Of a stretch of 52,585 bases of DNA, positions 43,768 through 51,187 are shown piece by piece; the stretch's first letter is position 1; each line of letters begins with the position of its first letter. The position numbers were made by a program, and so were the translations under genes. The notes under the pieces were generated by a model. It was not told the origin of the DNA. It saw only the letters and a list, made by a program, of their open reading frames with translations, and did not search any database. Source of the stretch: Paludibacter sp. (GTDB lineage Bacteria; Bacteroidota; Bacteroidia; Bacteroidales; Paludibacteraceae); assembly GCA_028710895.1 (NCBI GenBank), contig JAQTTH010000026.1, positions 1 to 52,585 of the forward strand, read 5' to 3'.

Positions 43768-45480
43768 TTATTTTTGAAATGGCTTAATATCTTTGTGGAA
43801 TTGGAGTCCTTCGATGGTGGCATTCACATATCCTTTGCGAACAACAAAATCTCCAAATCGTTCAGCATTGTTTCTATTCGAAGCATAATCGGCTAAAATA
43901 GGACGTAATGCAGCCAGTATTTCTTCTTCCGATAGCAGCTCGGCATACAACTTATTCAATCGGTTTCCGGTGAATCCGGCTCCTAAATACAGATTGTATT
44001 TGCCGGGTGATTTACCAACCAAACCAATCTCACCAAGGTACGGGCGGGCGCAACCATTCGGGCAGCCAGTCATACGTAAGATGATATCTTCTTCTTCGAT
44101 ATGAAGTGCTTTCAGTTCTACTTCAATCTTATCAACCAACGAAGGAAGATAGCGTTCAGCTTCAGCAAAAGCCATTCCGCAGAGTGGAAGTGCCACACAA
44201 GCCAGGCTGTTGCGACGCATGCCACCAAAATGCTTGTTTAGTTTCCATTTCTCAAGCAACTTTTCGATTTTTGCTTTATCGGCTTCTTCTACGTCGGCAA
44301 TTACAAGGTTTTGATTTCCGGTAAGAATGAAGTTCCCTGTATGGTTTTGAGCAATTTCCTGCAGAGCAGTTTTAAGTTGAAGCTTGTGATCATTTTTTAC
44401 TTTTCCACCTTCAACATACAATGTGAAATACCATTTACCATTGAACCCTTTTTCCCATCCGTATTTATCGCCGTTGCTGTCGAAATGGAAGGGTCTTGCT
44501 TCTTCCAACTTGTCGCCTAATGCTGTTCGGATTGCATTTTTGAATATGTTCAGACCCAGACGATCAATTGTATACTTCAATCGGGCATTCTTCCTGTCAG
44601 AGCGGTTTCCGTTGTCGCGTTGCCATATAATTACAGCTTTTGCTGCTTCAACCACATATTCCGGTTTTACAAAACCAATTAAATTACCCAAACGTGGATA
44701 GGTTGTTTCAATTCCAAAAGTCATTCCCATACCGCCTCCGGCAAGGATATTATATCCAAGTAATTTCCCATTTTCGGCAATGGCAATAAAGCCAAGGTCG
44801 TTGGCATAAACATCAACATCGTTGCGTGGAGGAATTGCAATAGCCACTTTAAACTTACGGGGCAAGTAGGTTTTGCCATACAACGGTTCGAAATCTTCTT
44901 TCTTCTCGCCACCGGCAACCAGTTCGTCGCCCACCCAAATTTCATGATAAGCGGTTGTTTGTGGCGATAAATCGGTGTGTAAAGCACGTGCATCGTTATA
45001 AACCTGTTGGTGAACTTCACTTTCCCACGGGTTGGCCGAAGACATGACGTTACGATTCACATCACCACAAGCTGCCAAAGTATCCAACAAAGTTTTGTTG
45101 ATACCGTTGATGGTGGCACGGAGTTTCCGTTTTACAACGCCGTGTAATTCAAATGCCTGACGGGTAGTTAATTTGATTGTTGGGTTTCCGTATATGTCAG
45201 CCAGTTTGTCTATGTCAAGCCATTGTTTGGCTGTTGCAACACCTCCCGGAACACGCACACGAATAAGGAAGCTATAAAGTGGCTCCAGTTTCTGCTTGCG
45301 ACGCTCTTCATCTAAATCGCGATCTTGTTGCTGATACGAACCGTGAAGCTTCATCAACTGCTGATTATCTTCACTCACTCCGGCGGTAATTGGGTTGGCC
45401 AGGTCTTCCACAATATTTCCACGCAGGTAGTTACTTTCTATTTTAATCCGTTCTACTTCGGATAGTTTTATTTCGCTCAT
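43768..45480 (-). CDS. cysI: Assimilatory sulfite reductase, hemoprotein (beta) subunit
   Basis: 570 residues, the length of E. coli CysI. The siroheme-4Fe4S cysteines are present: C428 and C434 (CVALPLC) and C473 and C477 (TGCPNGC). The ferrite-like domain pattern IRVRVPGG and KLTTRQAFELHGV is typical. With CysJ it reduces sulfite to sulfide using NADPH in the cytoplasm. It follows cysJ on the minus strand after a 55-nt spacer containing an inverted repeat, and diverges from the sulfur-carrier operon. Confidence 0.95.
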   Translation of the reverse strand: MSEIKLSEVERIKIESNYLRGNIVEDLANPITAGVSEDNQQLMKLHGSYQQQDRDLDEERRKQKLEPLYSFLIRVRVPGGVATAKQWLDIDKLADIYGNPTIKLTTRQAFELHGVVKRKLRATINGINKTLLDTLAACGDVNRNVMSSANPWESEVHQQVYNDARALHTDLSPQTTAYHEIWVGDELVAGGEKKEDFEPLYGKTYLPRKFKVAIAIPPRNDVDVYANDLGFIAIAENGKLLGYNILAGGGMGMTFGIETTYPRLGNLIGFVKPEYVVEAAKAVIIWQRDNGNRSDRKNARLKYTIDRLGLNIFKNAIRTALGDKLEEARPFHFDSNGDKYGWEKGFNGKWYFTLYVEGGKVKNDHKLQLKTALQEIAQNHTGNFILTGNQNLVIADVEEADKAKIEKLLEKWKLNKHFGGMRRNSLACVALPLCGMAFAEAERYLPSLVDKIEVELKALHIEEEDIILRMTGCPNGCARPYLGEIGLVGKSPGKYNLYLGAGFTGNRLNKLYAELLSEEEILAALRPILADYASNRNNAERFGDFVVRKGYVNATIEGLQFHKDIKPFQK

Positions 45481-45511
45481 ATTAAATATTAATTCAAAGT
45501 TTTTAATTCAT

Positions 45512-45536
45512 AATTCATAATGGAGGATTATGAATT
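45512..45536 (-). repeat. 10-bp inverted repeat in the cysJ-cysI spacer
   Basis: AATTCATAAT (45512-45521) and ATTATGAATT (45527-45536) flank GGAGG. The right arm reaches the last base of the cysJ stop codon. It could fold in the mRNA and tune cysI translation; it may simply be one of the AT-rich spacer palindromes seen elsewhere here. Confidence 0.5.
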
Positions 45537-47362
45537 TAATAAACGTCAGTTTGGTAACGACGTTGGTGTTGAAGGCTTAGTACGTATGCTTCAGCGGCTT
45601 CTTTATTCATTCCGCCGTGATCCTGAATTACTTCCAGTAAGGCGTTATTGACATCGTGTGCCATCTTTTTCATATCGCCGCAAACATAAAAATGCGCCCT
45701 TTTTTCCAACCATTCGAAAAGTAATTTACCCTGTTCGCGAATGCGGTCCTGAACATATACTTTTTCCTCAGAATCACGGGAGAAAGCTACATCCAATCGG
45801 GTAAGAGCTCCTTCACGCAACAGTCGTTGCCATTCGAGCTGATATAGAAATTCGCTTTCGGAGTGTCGGTTTCCAAAAATCAACCAGTTTTTTCCTCTTT
45901 TTTCATCAAGTTCCCGATGTTGAATGAATGCACGGTAAGGTGCAATTCCAGTTCCTGCTCCAACCATGATGATAGGTGTTTCAGGATTCTCAGGAAGTCG
46001 GAAGTTCTTGTTTTTCTCAATAAACACAGGCGCAGTTTCGTTTTCTCCTGTTCGGTCTGATAAAAATACTGAACAAAGTCCTGTTTTTTCTCTGTCGCCA
46101 TGTTGGTATTTTACAACTCCCACAGTTAAGTGAACTTCGTCAGGATTAGCCAGCGGGCTTGACGAAATGGAATACAAACGAGGTTGCATTGGACGCAATA
46201 ACGAAATGAACTGTTCTGCGGTTATTTTTTCCGGGAAAAGCGTAAATAAATCGACAACGTCTTTGCCGTAAATAAACTCTTTTACCGTTTCGTGTGAAGC
46301 CAGTATTTGTTTAAGCTTTTCGTTGTCTGTTAGTTTTGCAAGACGGTTTAAAACGTCCGGTGTAATTTGAGTCAACTCGTAGTTTTTGAAAAGCGTGTCA
46401 CGCAACGAGATCGGTTTATTCTCCCATTTTACAATTTCATCGGGCGATAAATTTACTGTTTGCAGCAAATGGTCTACTAATTCGGGTGGGTTAGTGGCAA
46501 AAACTCCCAGAGAATCACCCGGTTCATAAGTTAGACCTGAATTTTCAAGTGACAATTCTACGTGAAGCGTTTGCCGGTTGCTATCGCGTCCATGTAAAAA
46601 GACTTTTTCCAATACCTGTGCCTGAAATGGATTATTTTTCTCAAACTCGCTACCTGATTCCGATTCTTCAACTTCAGAAACTGATTCAACAACTTCGGCA
46701 TCACTTTTCTTATCATTCAATGCGGCTAAGCTATCGGTAATCCATTCCAATGCTTGCGCACGGAAATTTACATCACAATCTACCCGTTGTAAAATACGTT
46801 TTGCACCTAGTTCCTCCAGGCGATTGTCAAATTCAACTCCGGTCTGGCAAAATTTCAAATAAGAGCTATCTCCCAATGCCAATACCGCAAAATTTAATCC
46901 CTCCAGTTTTGGAGCGCGTTTACTATGCAAAAATTCATGGAATGTTTTAGCCTGAAACGGTGGTTCACCTTCGCCATGCGTACTCACAATTACCAACAGG
47001 TTTGTTTCTGACTTTAAGTCGTTGTTTTTGTAGCTTTCCATGCTTTTAAGCTTTGCATCAAAACCCAAAGCCGTTGCATTTTTCAATGCCTGTTTTGCCA
47101 CTCCTTCGCCATTTCCGGTTCTGGAACCGTATAATATTGTGAGTGATTTACTTTTCTCGGCCGGTTTAGATACAGTTGGAGCATTAAACGTAAAAGCTTT
47201 AGCTGGCTTTTCAGCTACGGATCCAACTCTTAATCCCTGAGCCGAAAGTCCTGTAAAATAACCCGAAACCCAATTGATTTGCTCGGGTGAAAGCGAGTTC
47301 GACAGTTCGGTAAGTAAATTCTGTTGTTCCTCTGACAGTGGAATAAAGTTATTTTTAATCAT
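45536..47362 (-). CDS. cysJ: Assimilatory sulfite reductase, flavoprotein (alpha) subunit
   Basis: 608 residues from ATG 47362; the TTG at 47389 lies within the -7 element and is rejected. A flavodoxin domain (about 72-215; LYGSRTGNGEGVAKQ, VSTHGEGEPP, LALGDSSYLKF) binds FMN. A connecting FAD domain follows (PRLYSISSSP) and an NADP-binding domain (MVGAGTGIAPYRAFIQHR, FGNRHSESEFLY, YVCGDMKKMA). A Glu/Ser-rich linker separates the flavodoxin and FAD domains. It passes NADPH electrons to CysI. Confidence 0.95.
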   Translation of the reverse strand: MIKNNFIPLSEEQQNLLTELSNSLSPEQINWVSGYFTGLSAQGLRVGSVAEKPAKAFTFNAPTVSKPAEKSKSLTILYGSRTGNGEGVAKQALKNATALGFDAKLKSMESYKNNDLKSETNLLVIVSTHGEGEPPFQAKTFHEFLHSKRAPKLEGLNFAVLALGDSSYLKFCQTGVEFDNRLEELGAKRILQRVDCDVNFRAQALEWITDSLAALNDKKSDAEVVESVSEVEESESGSEFEKNNPFQAQVLEKVFLHGRDSNRQTLHVELSLENSGLTYEPGDSLGVFATNPPELVDHLLQTVNLSPDEIVKWENKPISLRDTLFKNYELTQITPDVLNRLAKLTDNEKLKQILASHETVKEFIYGKDVVDLFTLFPEKITAEQFISLLRPMQPRLYSISSSPLANPDEVHLTVGVVKYQHGDREKTGLCSVFLSDRTGENETAPVFIEKNKNFRLPENPETPIIMVGAGTGIAPYRAFIQHRELDEKRGKNWLIFGNRHSESEFLYQLEWQRLLREGALTRLDVAFSRDSEEKVYVQDRIREQGKLLFEWLEKRAHFYVCGDMKKMAHDVNNALLEVIQDHGGMNKEAAEAYVLSLQHQRRYQTDVY

Positions 47363-47386
47363 TCTAAGTTTGTAATTATTATTGTG

Positions 47387-47394
47387 CAAAGATA
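47387..47394 (-). promoter_or_regulatory. -7 element of the cysJ promoter
   Basis: The minus strand reads TATCTTTG, a perfect TAnnTTTG, with the predicted start site about 18 nt before the cysJ ATG. No TTG is found at 18-20 nt upstream, which may point to an activator-dependent promoter. Confidence 0.55.
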
Positions 47395-47411
47395 GCTAAT
47401 ACCCAAAGTTT

Positions 47412-47458
47412 GGTAAATACCGCTTTTCATGTAAATTGTATACCACAAACAGGGTATA
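47412..47458. promoter_or_regulatory. Candidate operator in the divergent cysJ / sulfur-carrier region
   Basis: Two symmetric elements lie just upstream of the cysJ promoter: GGTAAATACC (47412-47421) and TATACC-8 nt-GGTATA (47439-47458). Similar half-sites (TAATACC, TGGTATT) flank them. They could be the site of a regulator controlling both arms. No regulator gene is in the window. Confidence 0.3.
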
Positions 47459-47714
47459 AAAATGCCCGATGAATGGTATTTCAGATTTTATTTCGAATCC
47501 TGACCTTTGTATCGTAAAATTCAACACATTAAAATCAGTTGAAAGGCACTTAAACCTGAATCTCTGAGTTCGCGGGCTTCGAGCAGCAAAACAAGCAACA
47601 TGTTATAATTGTTGAGTCGTTCGATTAATTTAATCGGAAATTGCAATTGTCCTTGGCTATAAAAAATTGATTAGCGGAAAACTAAAAGATACAAACAAGA
47701 TAAATTCTAACAAA
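47459..47714 (+). other. Leader region of the sulfur-carrier operon
   Basis: About 255 nt without a gene. I see no clean TAnnTTTG promoter; GACCTTTG near 47505-47512 is the closest. The stretch contains small inverted repeats (for example CGATTA/TAATCG and CAAC/GTTG pairs near 47600-47640). A sulfur- or amino-acid-sensing leader is possible, but I cannot match it to a known riboswitch. Confidence 0.3.
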
Positions 47715-47927
47715 ATGAGTAAAATTTCGGTAAACGGTAAAGCACAGGAGGTAGAAAGACCTATCTCAATTACAGAATTAATTAAATTAAATAATGTGGC
47801 TCAGCCGGAAATGGTTTCAATCCAGCTAAACGGTCAGTTTGTAAACCGCGATGATTTCGACAACACACAAGTTGCAGAAGGTGACGAATTGGATTTTCTT
47901 TATTTTATGGGTGGAGGCTCTTTTTAA
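47715..47927 (+). CDS. ThiS-like sulfur-carrier protein with C-terminal GGGSF tail
   Basis: 70 residues from ATG 47715; an upstream TTG would add 16 unlikely residues. It has the ubiquitin-like ThiS/MoaD fold pattern: SVNGKAQEV, ISITELI, MVSIQLNGQFV, EGDELDFLYFMGGG. The carrier glycines are not terminal: Ser69 and Phe70 follow G66-G68. Such a tail must be removed before the E1 can adenylate the glycine, and the JAMM protease gene four genes downstream could do this. Thiamine enzymes (ThiG, ThiC) are absent here, so a role in thiamine synthesis is unlikely. Confidence 0.87.
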   Translation: MSKISVNGKAQEVERPISITELIKLNNVAQPEMVSIQLNGQFVNRDDFDNTQVAEGDELDFLYFMGGGSF

Positions 47928-47947
47928 TTGACCATTTGAAAATTGAC

Positions 47948-48001
47948 CATTTACTATTTAGAGTTAGTAATGGTAAATAGTAAATGACTAAATAGTAAAT
48001 G
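47948..48001 (+). repeat. Inverted and direct TAAATAGTAAATG repeats before the E1 gene
   Basis: TAAATAGTAAATG occurs at 47974-47986 and again at 47989-48001, and its reverse complement at 47948-47960. Either direct copy can pair with the inverted one, so two alternative 13-bp hairpins are possible; the second ends 5 nt before the start codon of the E1 gene. It could tune translation of the downstream genes relative to the carrier. Confidence 0.6.
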
Positions 48002-48006
48002 AAATA

Positions 48007-48831
48007 ATGGATTTTACAGAAGAACAAATACAAAGATATAGTCGACACATACTACTGCAAGATGTAGGAGTGGAAGGGCAAGAAAAAATAAATAACGGCA
48101 AAGTGCTGATAGTTGGTGCCGGTGGACTTGGTGCGCCAATTGCCTTGTATCTGGCAGCAGCCGGTGTAGGAACGATTGGAATTATTGATGGTGATGTAGT
48201 TGATTTAAGCAATCTGCAACGTCAGGTTATTCACTTTACTCCGGATGTAAACAAACCCAAAGTAATTTCGGCAAAGGAGAAAATCAACCTGATTAATCCG
48301 GATGTAAAAGTGATTGCGTATCAGAAATTACTGACAGCTGAAAATGCATTGGAAATCATACAGGACTATGATTTTGTAGTTGACGGAACAGATAATTTCC
48401 CCGTAAAGTTCCTGATAAACGATGCCTGCGTTATTGCCAAAAAACCATTTTCGCACGGTGGAATTCTTCGCTTCGATGGACAAACACTTACTTACAAACC
48501 CGGAACAGCTTGTTATCGCTGTTTGTTCCACTCACCACCACCGCCAAATGCAGTACCAACCTGTTCGCAGGCAGGAGTTTTGGGAGCTATTGCCGGTATG
48601 TTGGGCACTATTCAGGCTGCAGAAGTATTGAAATATCTGACCGGAGTTGGCGACTTGCTGACCAACCGTTTGCTGACATTCAATGCCAAAACAATGGAAT
48701 TCAGAACTATCAAATCAAAACCAAACGATAATTGCCCGGTTTGTGGTAGTCACCCAACTGTAACAGGTTTAGTTGATTACGAACAAGCGGTTTGCGATAT
48801 CGAAAGTCATAGAAAGAATAAAAACAAATAA
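48007..48831 (+). CDS. E1-like adenylyltransferase/sulfurtransferase (ThiF/MoeB family, no rhodanese domain)
   Basis: 274 residues. Motifs: N-terminal RYSRHILL, GAGGLGAP (ATP loop, 37-44), DGDVVDLSNLQRQ (61-73), DGTDNFPVK (127-134), zinc cysteines C169/C172 and C243/C246, and Cys186 in PTCSQAG, at the position where ThiF-type enzymes form the acyl-persulfide. It would adenylate the C-terminal glycine of the upstream carrier. The C-terminal rhodanese domain of MoeZ/MOCS3 is missing, so sulfur must come from elsewhere: free sulfide or the TusA/DsrE proteins. It is 2 nt from the next gene. Confidence 0.88.
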   Translation: MDFTEEQIQRYSRHILLQDVGVEGQEKINNGKVLIVGAGGLGAPIALYLAAAGVGTIGIIDGDVVDLSNLQRQVIHFTPDVNKPKVISAKEKINLINPDVKVIAYQKLLTAENALEIIQDYDFVVDGTDNFPVKFLINDACVIAKKPFSHGGILRFDGQTLTYKPGTACYRCLFHSPPPPNAVPTCSQAGVLGAIAGMLGTIQAAEVLKYLTGVGDLLTNRLLTFNAKTMEFRTIKSKPNDNCPVCGSHPTVTGLVDYEQAVCDIESHRKNKNK

Positions 48832-48833
48832 TC

Positions 48834-49337
48834 ATGGCAACAACAGAAATTAAACTCGATCCGAATACAAAAAAACTTTCTTTGATTGGCTTCAGCGGCG
48901 ATTTCGACAAGCTGGTAGCAGTATTCACATTGGCCACCGGCGCTGCTGCCGTTGGTTACGAAGTAAACTTGTTCTTCACCTTTTGGGGATTGGACGGTAT
49001 AAAAATCAAACAAGGTCGTAGTCCGGTTGGTAAAGGATTTTTACCGAAAGTATTCGGTGTATTTATGGGCGGCCTGAAAAGTGCTCCCGTAAGTCGGTTG
49101 AACTTTGGCGGTATTAGTCCGAAGATTTTCCGCTATTTAATGCGCAAAAACAACGTGGCAACGCTCGAAGAACTGGTAGAAGCTGCCAAAGTGTTAGGTG
49201 TAAACTTCTACGCCTGCGAAATGGCGATGCATATTCTGGGCATTCAAAAATCGGATTTAATTCCCGAAGTAAAAGATGTGCTTGGAGTGGCTACCTTCCT
49301 GAAAATCGCCGACGGAGGTCAAACACTTTTTATTTAA
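48834..49337 (+). CDS. DsrE-family (DsrE2-like) sulfur-relay protein
   Basis: 167 residues. The fold pattern is LSLIGFSGDFDKLVAVFTLATGAAA, with the conserved Cys128 in NFYACEMAMHILGI, which aligns with the active Cys of DsrE2-type proteins. In sulfur-oxidising bacteria DsrE2 and TusA are co-encoded and exchange persulfide sulfur. Here it is flanked by an E1 and a TusA gene, so it likely hands sulfur to, or buffers sulfur for, the carrier-protein pathway. It is not fused to a membrane segment. Confidence 0.82.
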   Translation: MATTEIKLDPNTKKLSLIGFSGDFDKLVAVFTLATGAAAVGYEVNLFFTFWGLDGIKIKQGRSPVGKGFLPKVFGVFMGGLKSAPVSRLNFGGISPKIFRYLMRKNNVATLEELVEAAKVLGVNFYACEMAMHILGIQKSDLIPEVKDVLGVATFLKIADGGQTLFI

Positions 49338-49370
49338 TGCATAATTCACAATTTATAATTCAGAACTAAG

Positions 49371-49598
49371 ATGGCAAACTATAATTTAGATATTACAAAA
49401 GAGCATTGTCCAATGACTTTTGTAAAGACAAAAATCGAACTTTCGAAACTGAAATCGGGCGATACGCTTGAAGTACTTCTTACCGAAGGAGAGCCACTGG
49501 AAAACGTGCCAAGAAGTTCAACCGAACAGGGATTTACAGTGCTTTCGATCACCGAAGCCGAAGTAAAAGGTACCCATAAAGTTTTGATTCAGAAATGA
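49371..49598 (+). CDS. TusA-family sulfur-transfer protein
   Basis: 75 residues. Cys13 lies in the motif HCPMTFVKTK, matching the TusA/SirA CPxxxxK signature, followed by KLKSGDTLEVLLTEGEPLENVPR as in the family. TusA carries a persulfide on this Cys and passes it to an acceptor. It ends with a 4-nt overlap (ATGA) into the JAMM gene, indicating translational coupling and joint function. Confidence 0.87.
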   Translation: MANYNLDITKEHCPMTFVKTKIELSKLKSGDTLEVLLTEGEPLENVPRSSTEQGFTVLSITEAEVKGTHKVLIQK

Positions 49599-49990
49599 TA
49601 CGCATACCAACAGCTATTTATGACGGTATAGTGGGACAGGCTTATGCCGAACTGCCAAACGAAGCTTGCGGGTTATTGGTGGGTACAGCGGGTGAGGTTG
49701 TAAAGCAACATGCTCTGACGAATATCGACCACAGTCCCGAGCATTTTTCGTTTGATCCGGCCGAACAATTTCAGGTGTTTCGCTCGGCACGTACCGAAGG
49801 ATTGGAAATCATTGCCAACTATCACAGTCACCCCGAAACGCCTTCGCGTCCATCAGTAGAAGATATCCGTTTGGCTTTTGATCCGAATATCTTGTACCTG
49901 ATTGTATCCCTGGCAGAAGAAATTCCGGTTTTAAAAGCTTTTGATATTCAGAATGGAGTCAGCACAGAAGTGCCGATTGAAGTGTTTTAG
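49595..49990 (+). CDS. JAMM/MPN+ metalloprotease (Mov34/Mec/QbsD-like)
   Basis: 131 residues. The full JAMM motif is present: Glu23, then H77-S-H79-P, seven residues, S87, two residues, D90 (YHSHPETPSRPSVED). These zinc peptidases trim or hydrolyse ThiS-like carriers: QbsD and HcyD remove residues after the di-glycine, and Mycobacterium Mec releases cysteine from the CysO-cysteine adduct. Either role fits the carrier ending GGGSF. It starts inside the tusA stop codon; no signal peptide. Confidence 0.9.
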   Translation: MIRIPTAIYDGIVGQAYAELPNEACGLLVGTAGEVVKQHALTNIDHSPEHFSFDPAEQFQVFRSARTEGLEIIANYHSHPETPSRPSVEDIRLAFDPNILYLIVSLAEEIPVLKAFDIQNGVSTEVPIEVF

Positions 49991-50044
49991 AAGATACAAC
50001 ATGCTATTTTCTAACCTATTATTGCATTAATTGAGATAACTGTC

Positions 50045-50073
50045 TTGTAACTCGTAACTAAATCCTTGTAACT
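50045..50073 (+). repeat. Direct TTGTAACT repeat before cysE
   Basis: TTGTAACT occurs at 50045-50052 and 50066-50073, with a partial copy (CGTAACT) between. It is 4 nt from the cysE start codon. It is probably a minor spacer repeat, or a site for the operon's regulator. Confidence 0.4.
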
Positions 50074-50077
50074 AACG

Positions 50078-50986
50078 ATGAAGCCTACAATAATCAATGT
50101 TATTCAAAAAAATATATCGTTATTAATTAGCGATTCCGTTGAGGAGTATCAATACATTCCATTGCATGACAAGCCACTGCCTTCGTTGCAAAAATTGTCT
50201 GAGATTGTTGATCTTTTTCGTAGTGTTATTTTTCCGGGTTATTTCGGAGATACAGTTAGTGATACCGATACGTTGAGTTTTCACCTGGGAGTAAATCTTG
50301 AGCGACTCTATTTATTGCTGAAAGATCAGGTGAAAAATGGTTTGTGTTTTGAAGCTACCGAAGATCAATGCATTGAATCGGAAAAACTGGCACCGGAAAT
50401 TGCCAAGGCGTTGATAAATAAATTGCCGGAACTTAAACGAATAGTTGCGACCGATATAAAAGCTACTTTCGATAGTGATCCGGCTGCTAAAAGTTATGGA
50501 GAAGTCATCTTTTCCTATCCAACCATTCGGGCAGTATTTAATTACCGCATTGCACATGAATTGTTGAAACTGGGCGTGCCGATTATACCCCGTGTGATAA
50601 CAGAGTTGGCCCATTCAGAGACCGGAATTGATATCCATCCGGCAGCCAAAATTGGTGAGTATTTCAGTATCGATCACGGAACCGGTGTTGTTATTGGTGA
50701 AACAAGTGTCATTGGCAATCGCGTGAAACTTTATCAGGGAGTTACATTGGGAGCAAAAAGTTTTACACTTGACGAAAACGGCAAACCCAAAAACATACCG
50801 CGTCATCCAATTTTGGAAGACAACGTGGTGGTTTATGCCAATACGAGTATTCTTGGGCGAATCACCATTGGACATGACTCAACGATTGGTGGAAACGTTT
50901 GGCTGACAAACAGTGTTCCACCCGAATCAAAAATCCTGCAATCGAAAGCCACCATTACTGCATTTCATGATGGACTTGGGATTTGA
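50078..50986 (+). CDS. cysE: Serine O-acetyltransferase
   Basis: 302 residues. A helical N-terminal half is followed by a left-handed beta-helix of hexapeptide repeats (about 185-290; IHPAAKIGEYFSIDHGTGVVIGETSVIG, NRVKLYQGVTLGA, with His in IDHGTG). It makes O-acetylserine from serine and acetyl-CoA, the acceptor of sulfide in cysteine synthesis. It is 87 nt after the JAMM gene on the same strand, so cysteine is the likely end product of this operon. No cysK or cysM is within the window. Confidence 0.93.
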   Translation: MKPTIINVIQKNISLLISDSVEEYQYIPLHDKPLPSLQKLSEIVDLFRSVIFPGYFGDTVSDTDTLSFHLGVNLERLYLLLKDQVKNGLCFEATEDQCIESEKLAPEIAKALINKLPELKRIVATDIKATFDSDPAAKSYGEVIFSYPTIRAVFNYRIAHELLKLGVPIIPRVITELAHSETGIDIHPAAKIGEYFSIDHGTGVVIGETSVIGNRVKLYQGVTLGAKSFTLDENGKPKNIPRHPILEDNVVVYANTSILGRITIGHDSTIGGNVWLTNSVPPESKILQSKATITAFHDGLGI

Positions 50987-51074
50987 AATTCAGTTAGGTC
51001 TTAATGCGTTATTTTCAATAGTACTTTGAAAATCTCCTGTAAGATATTTTCTTTAAATGTTACCCGTTACGCTC

Positions 51075-51111
51075 AACCGTTCTGTTCCGCAAGGATTTGA
51101 ACGGTTTTTTT
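51075..51111 (+). terminator. Terminator of the sulfur-carrier/cysE operon
   Basis: AACCGTTC (51075-51082) pairs with GAACGGTT (51099-51106); inside is a short TCC/GGA stem with a GCAA loop, and a T-run follows to 51111. It is 88 nt past the cysE stop. Confidence 0.85.
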
Positions 51112-51163
51112 ATTTTGTATTAACTTTGTTGACTGAATTATGGTAATAATCAAAAACAATTAT

Positions 51164-51171
51164 TAACTTTG
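51164..51171 (+). promoter_or_regulatory. Candidate -7 element for the bPH-like membrane protein gene
   Basis: TAACTTTG fits TAnnTTTG and is 16 nt before the start codon; a second TAACTTTG lies at 51121-51128. Neither has a clear TTG at the right distance. Confidence 0.4.
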
Positions 51172-51187
51172 GAGCCAAAAATAATGA

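Noticed and set aside
47459-47714. Known riboswitch in the leader of the sulfur-carrier operon
   Set aside because: I could not match the sequence to SAM, SAH, TPP or Moco consensus cores; only small inverted repeats are visible.
47715-48831. Thiamine (ThiS-ThiF) or molybdopterin (MoaD-MoeB) genes
   Set aside because: No ThiG, ThiC, ThiE, MoaE or MoeA is present, the carrier has a Ser-Phe tail, and the neighbours are sulfur-assimilation genes.
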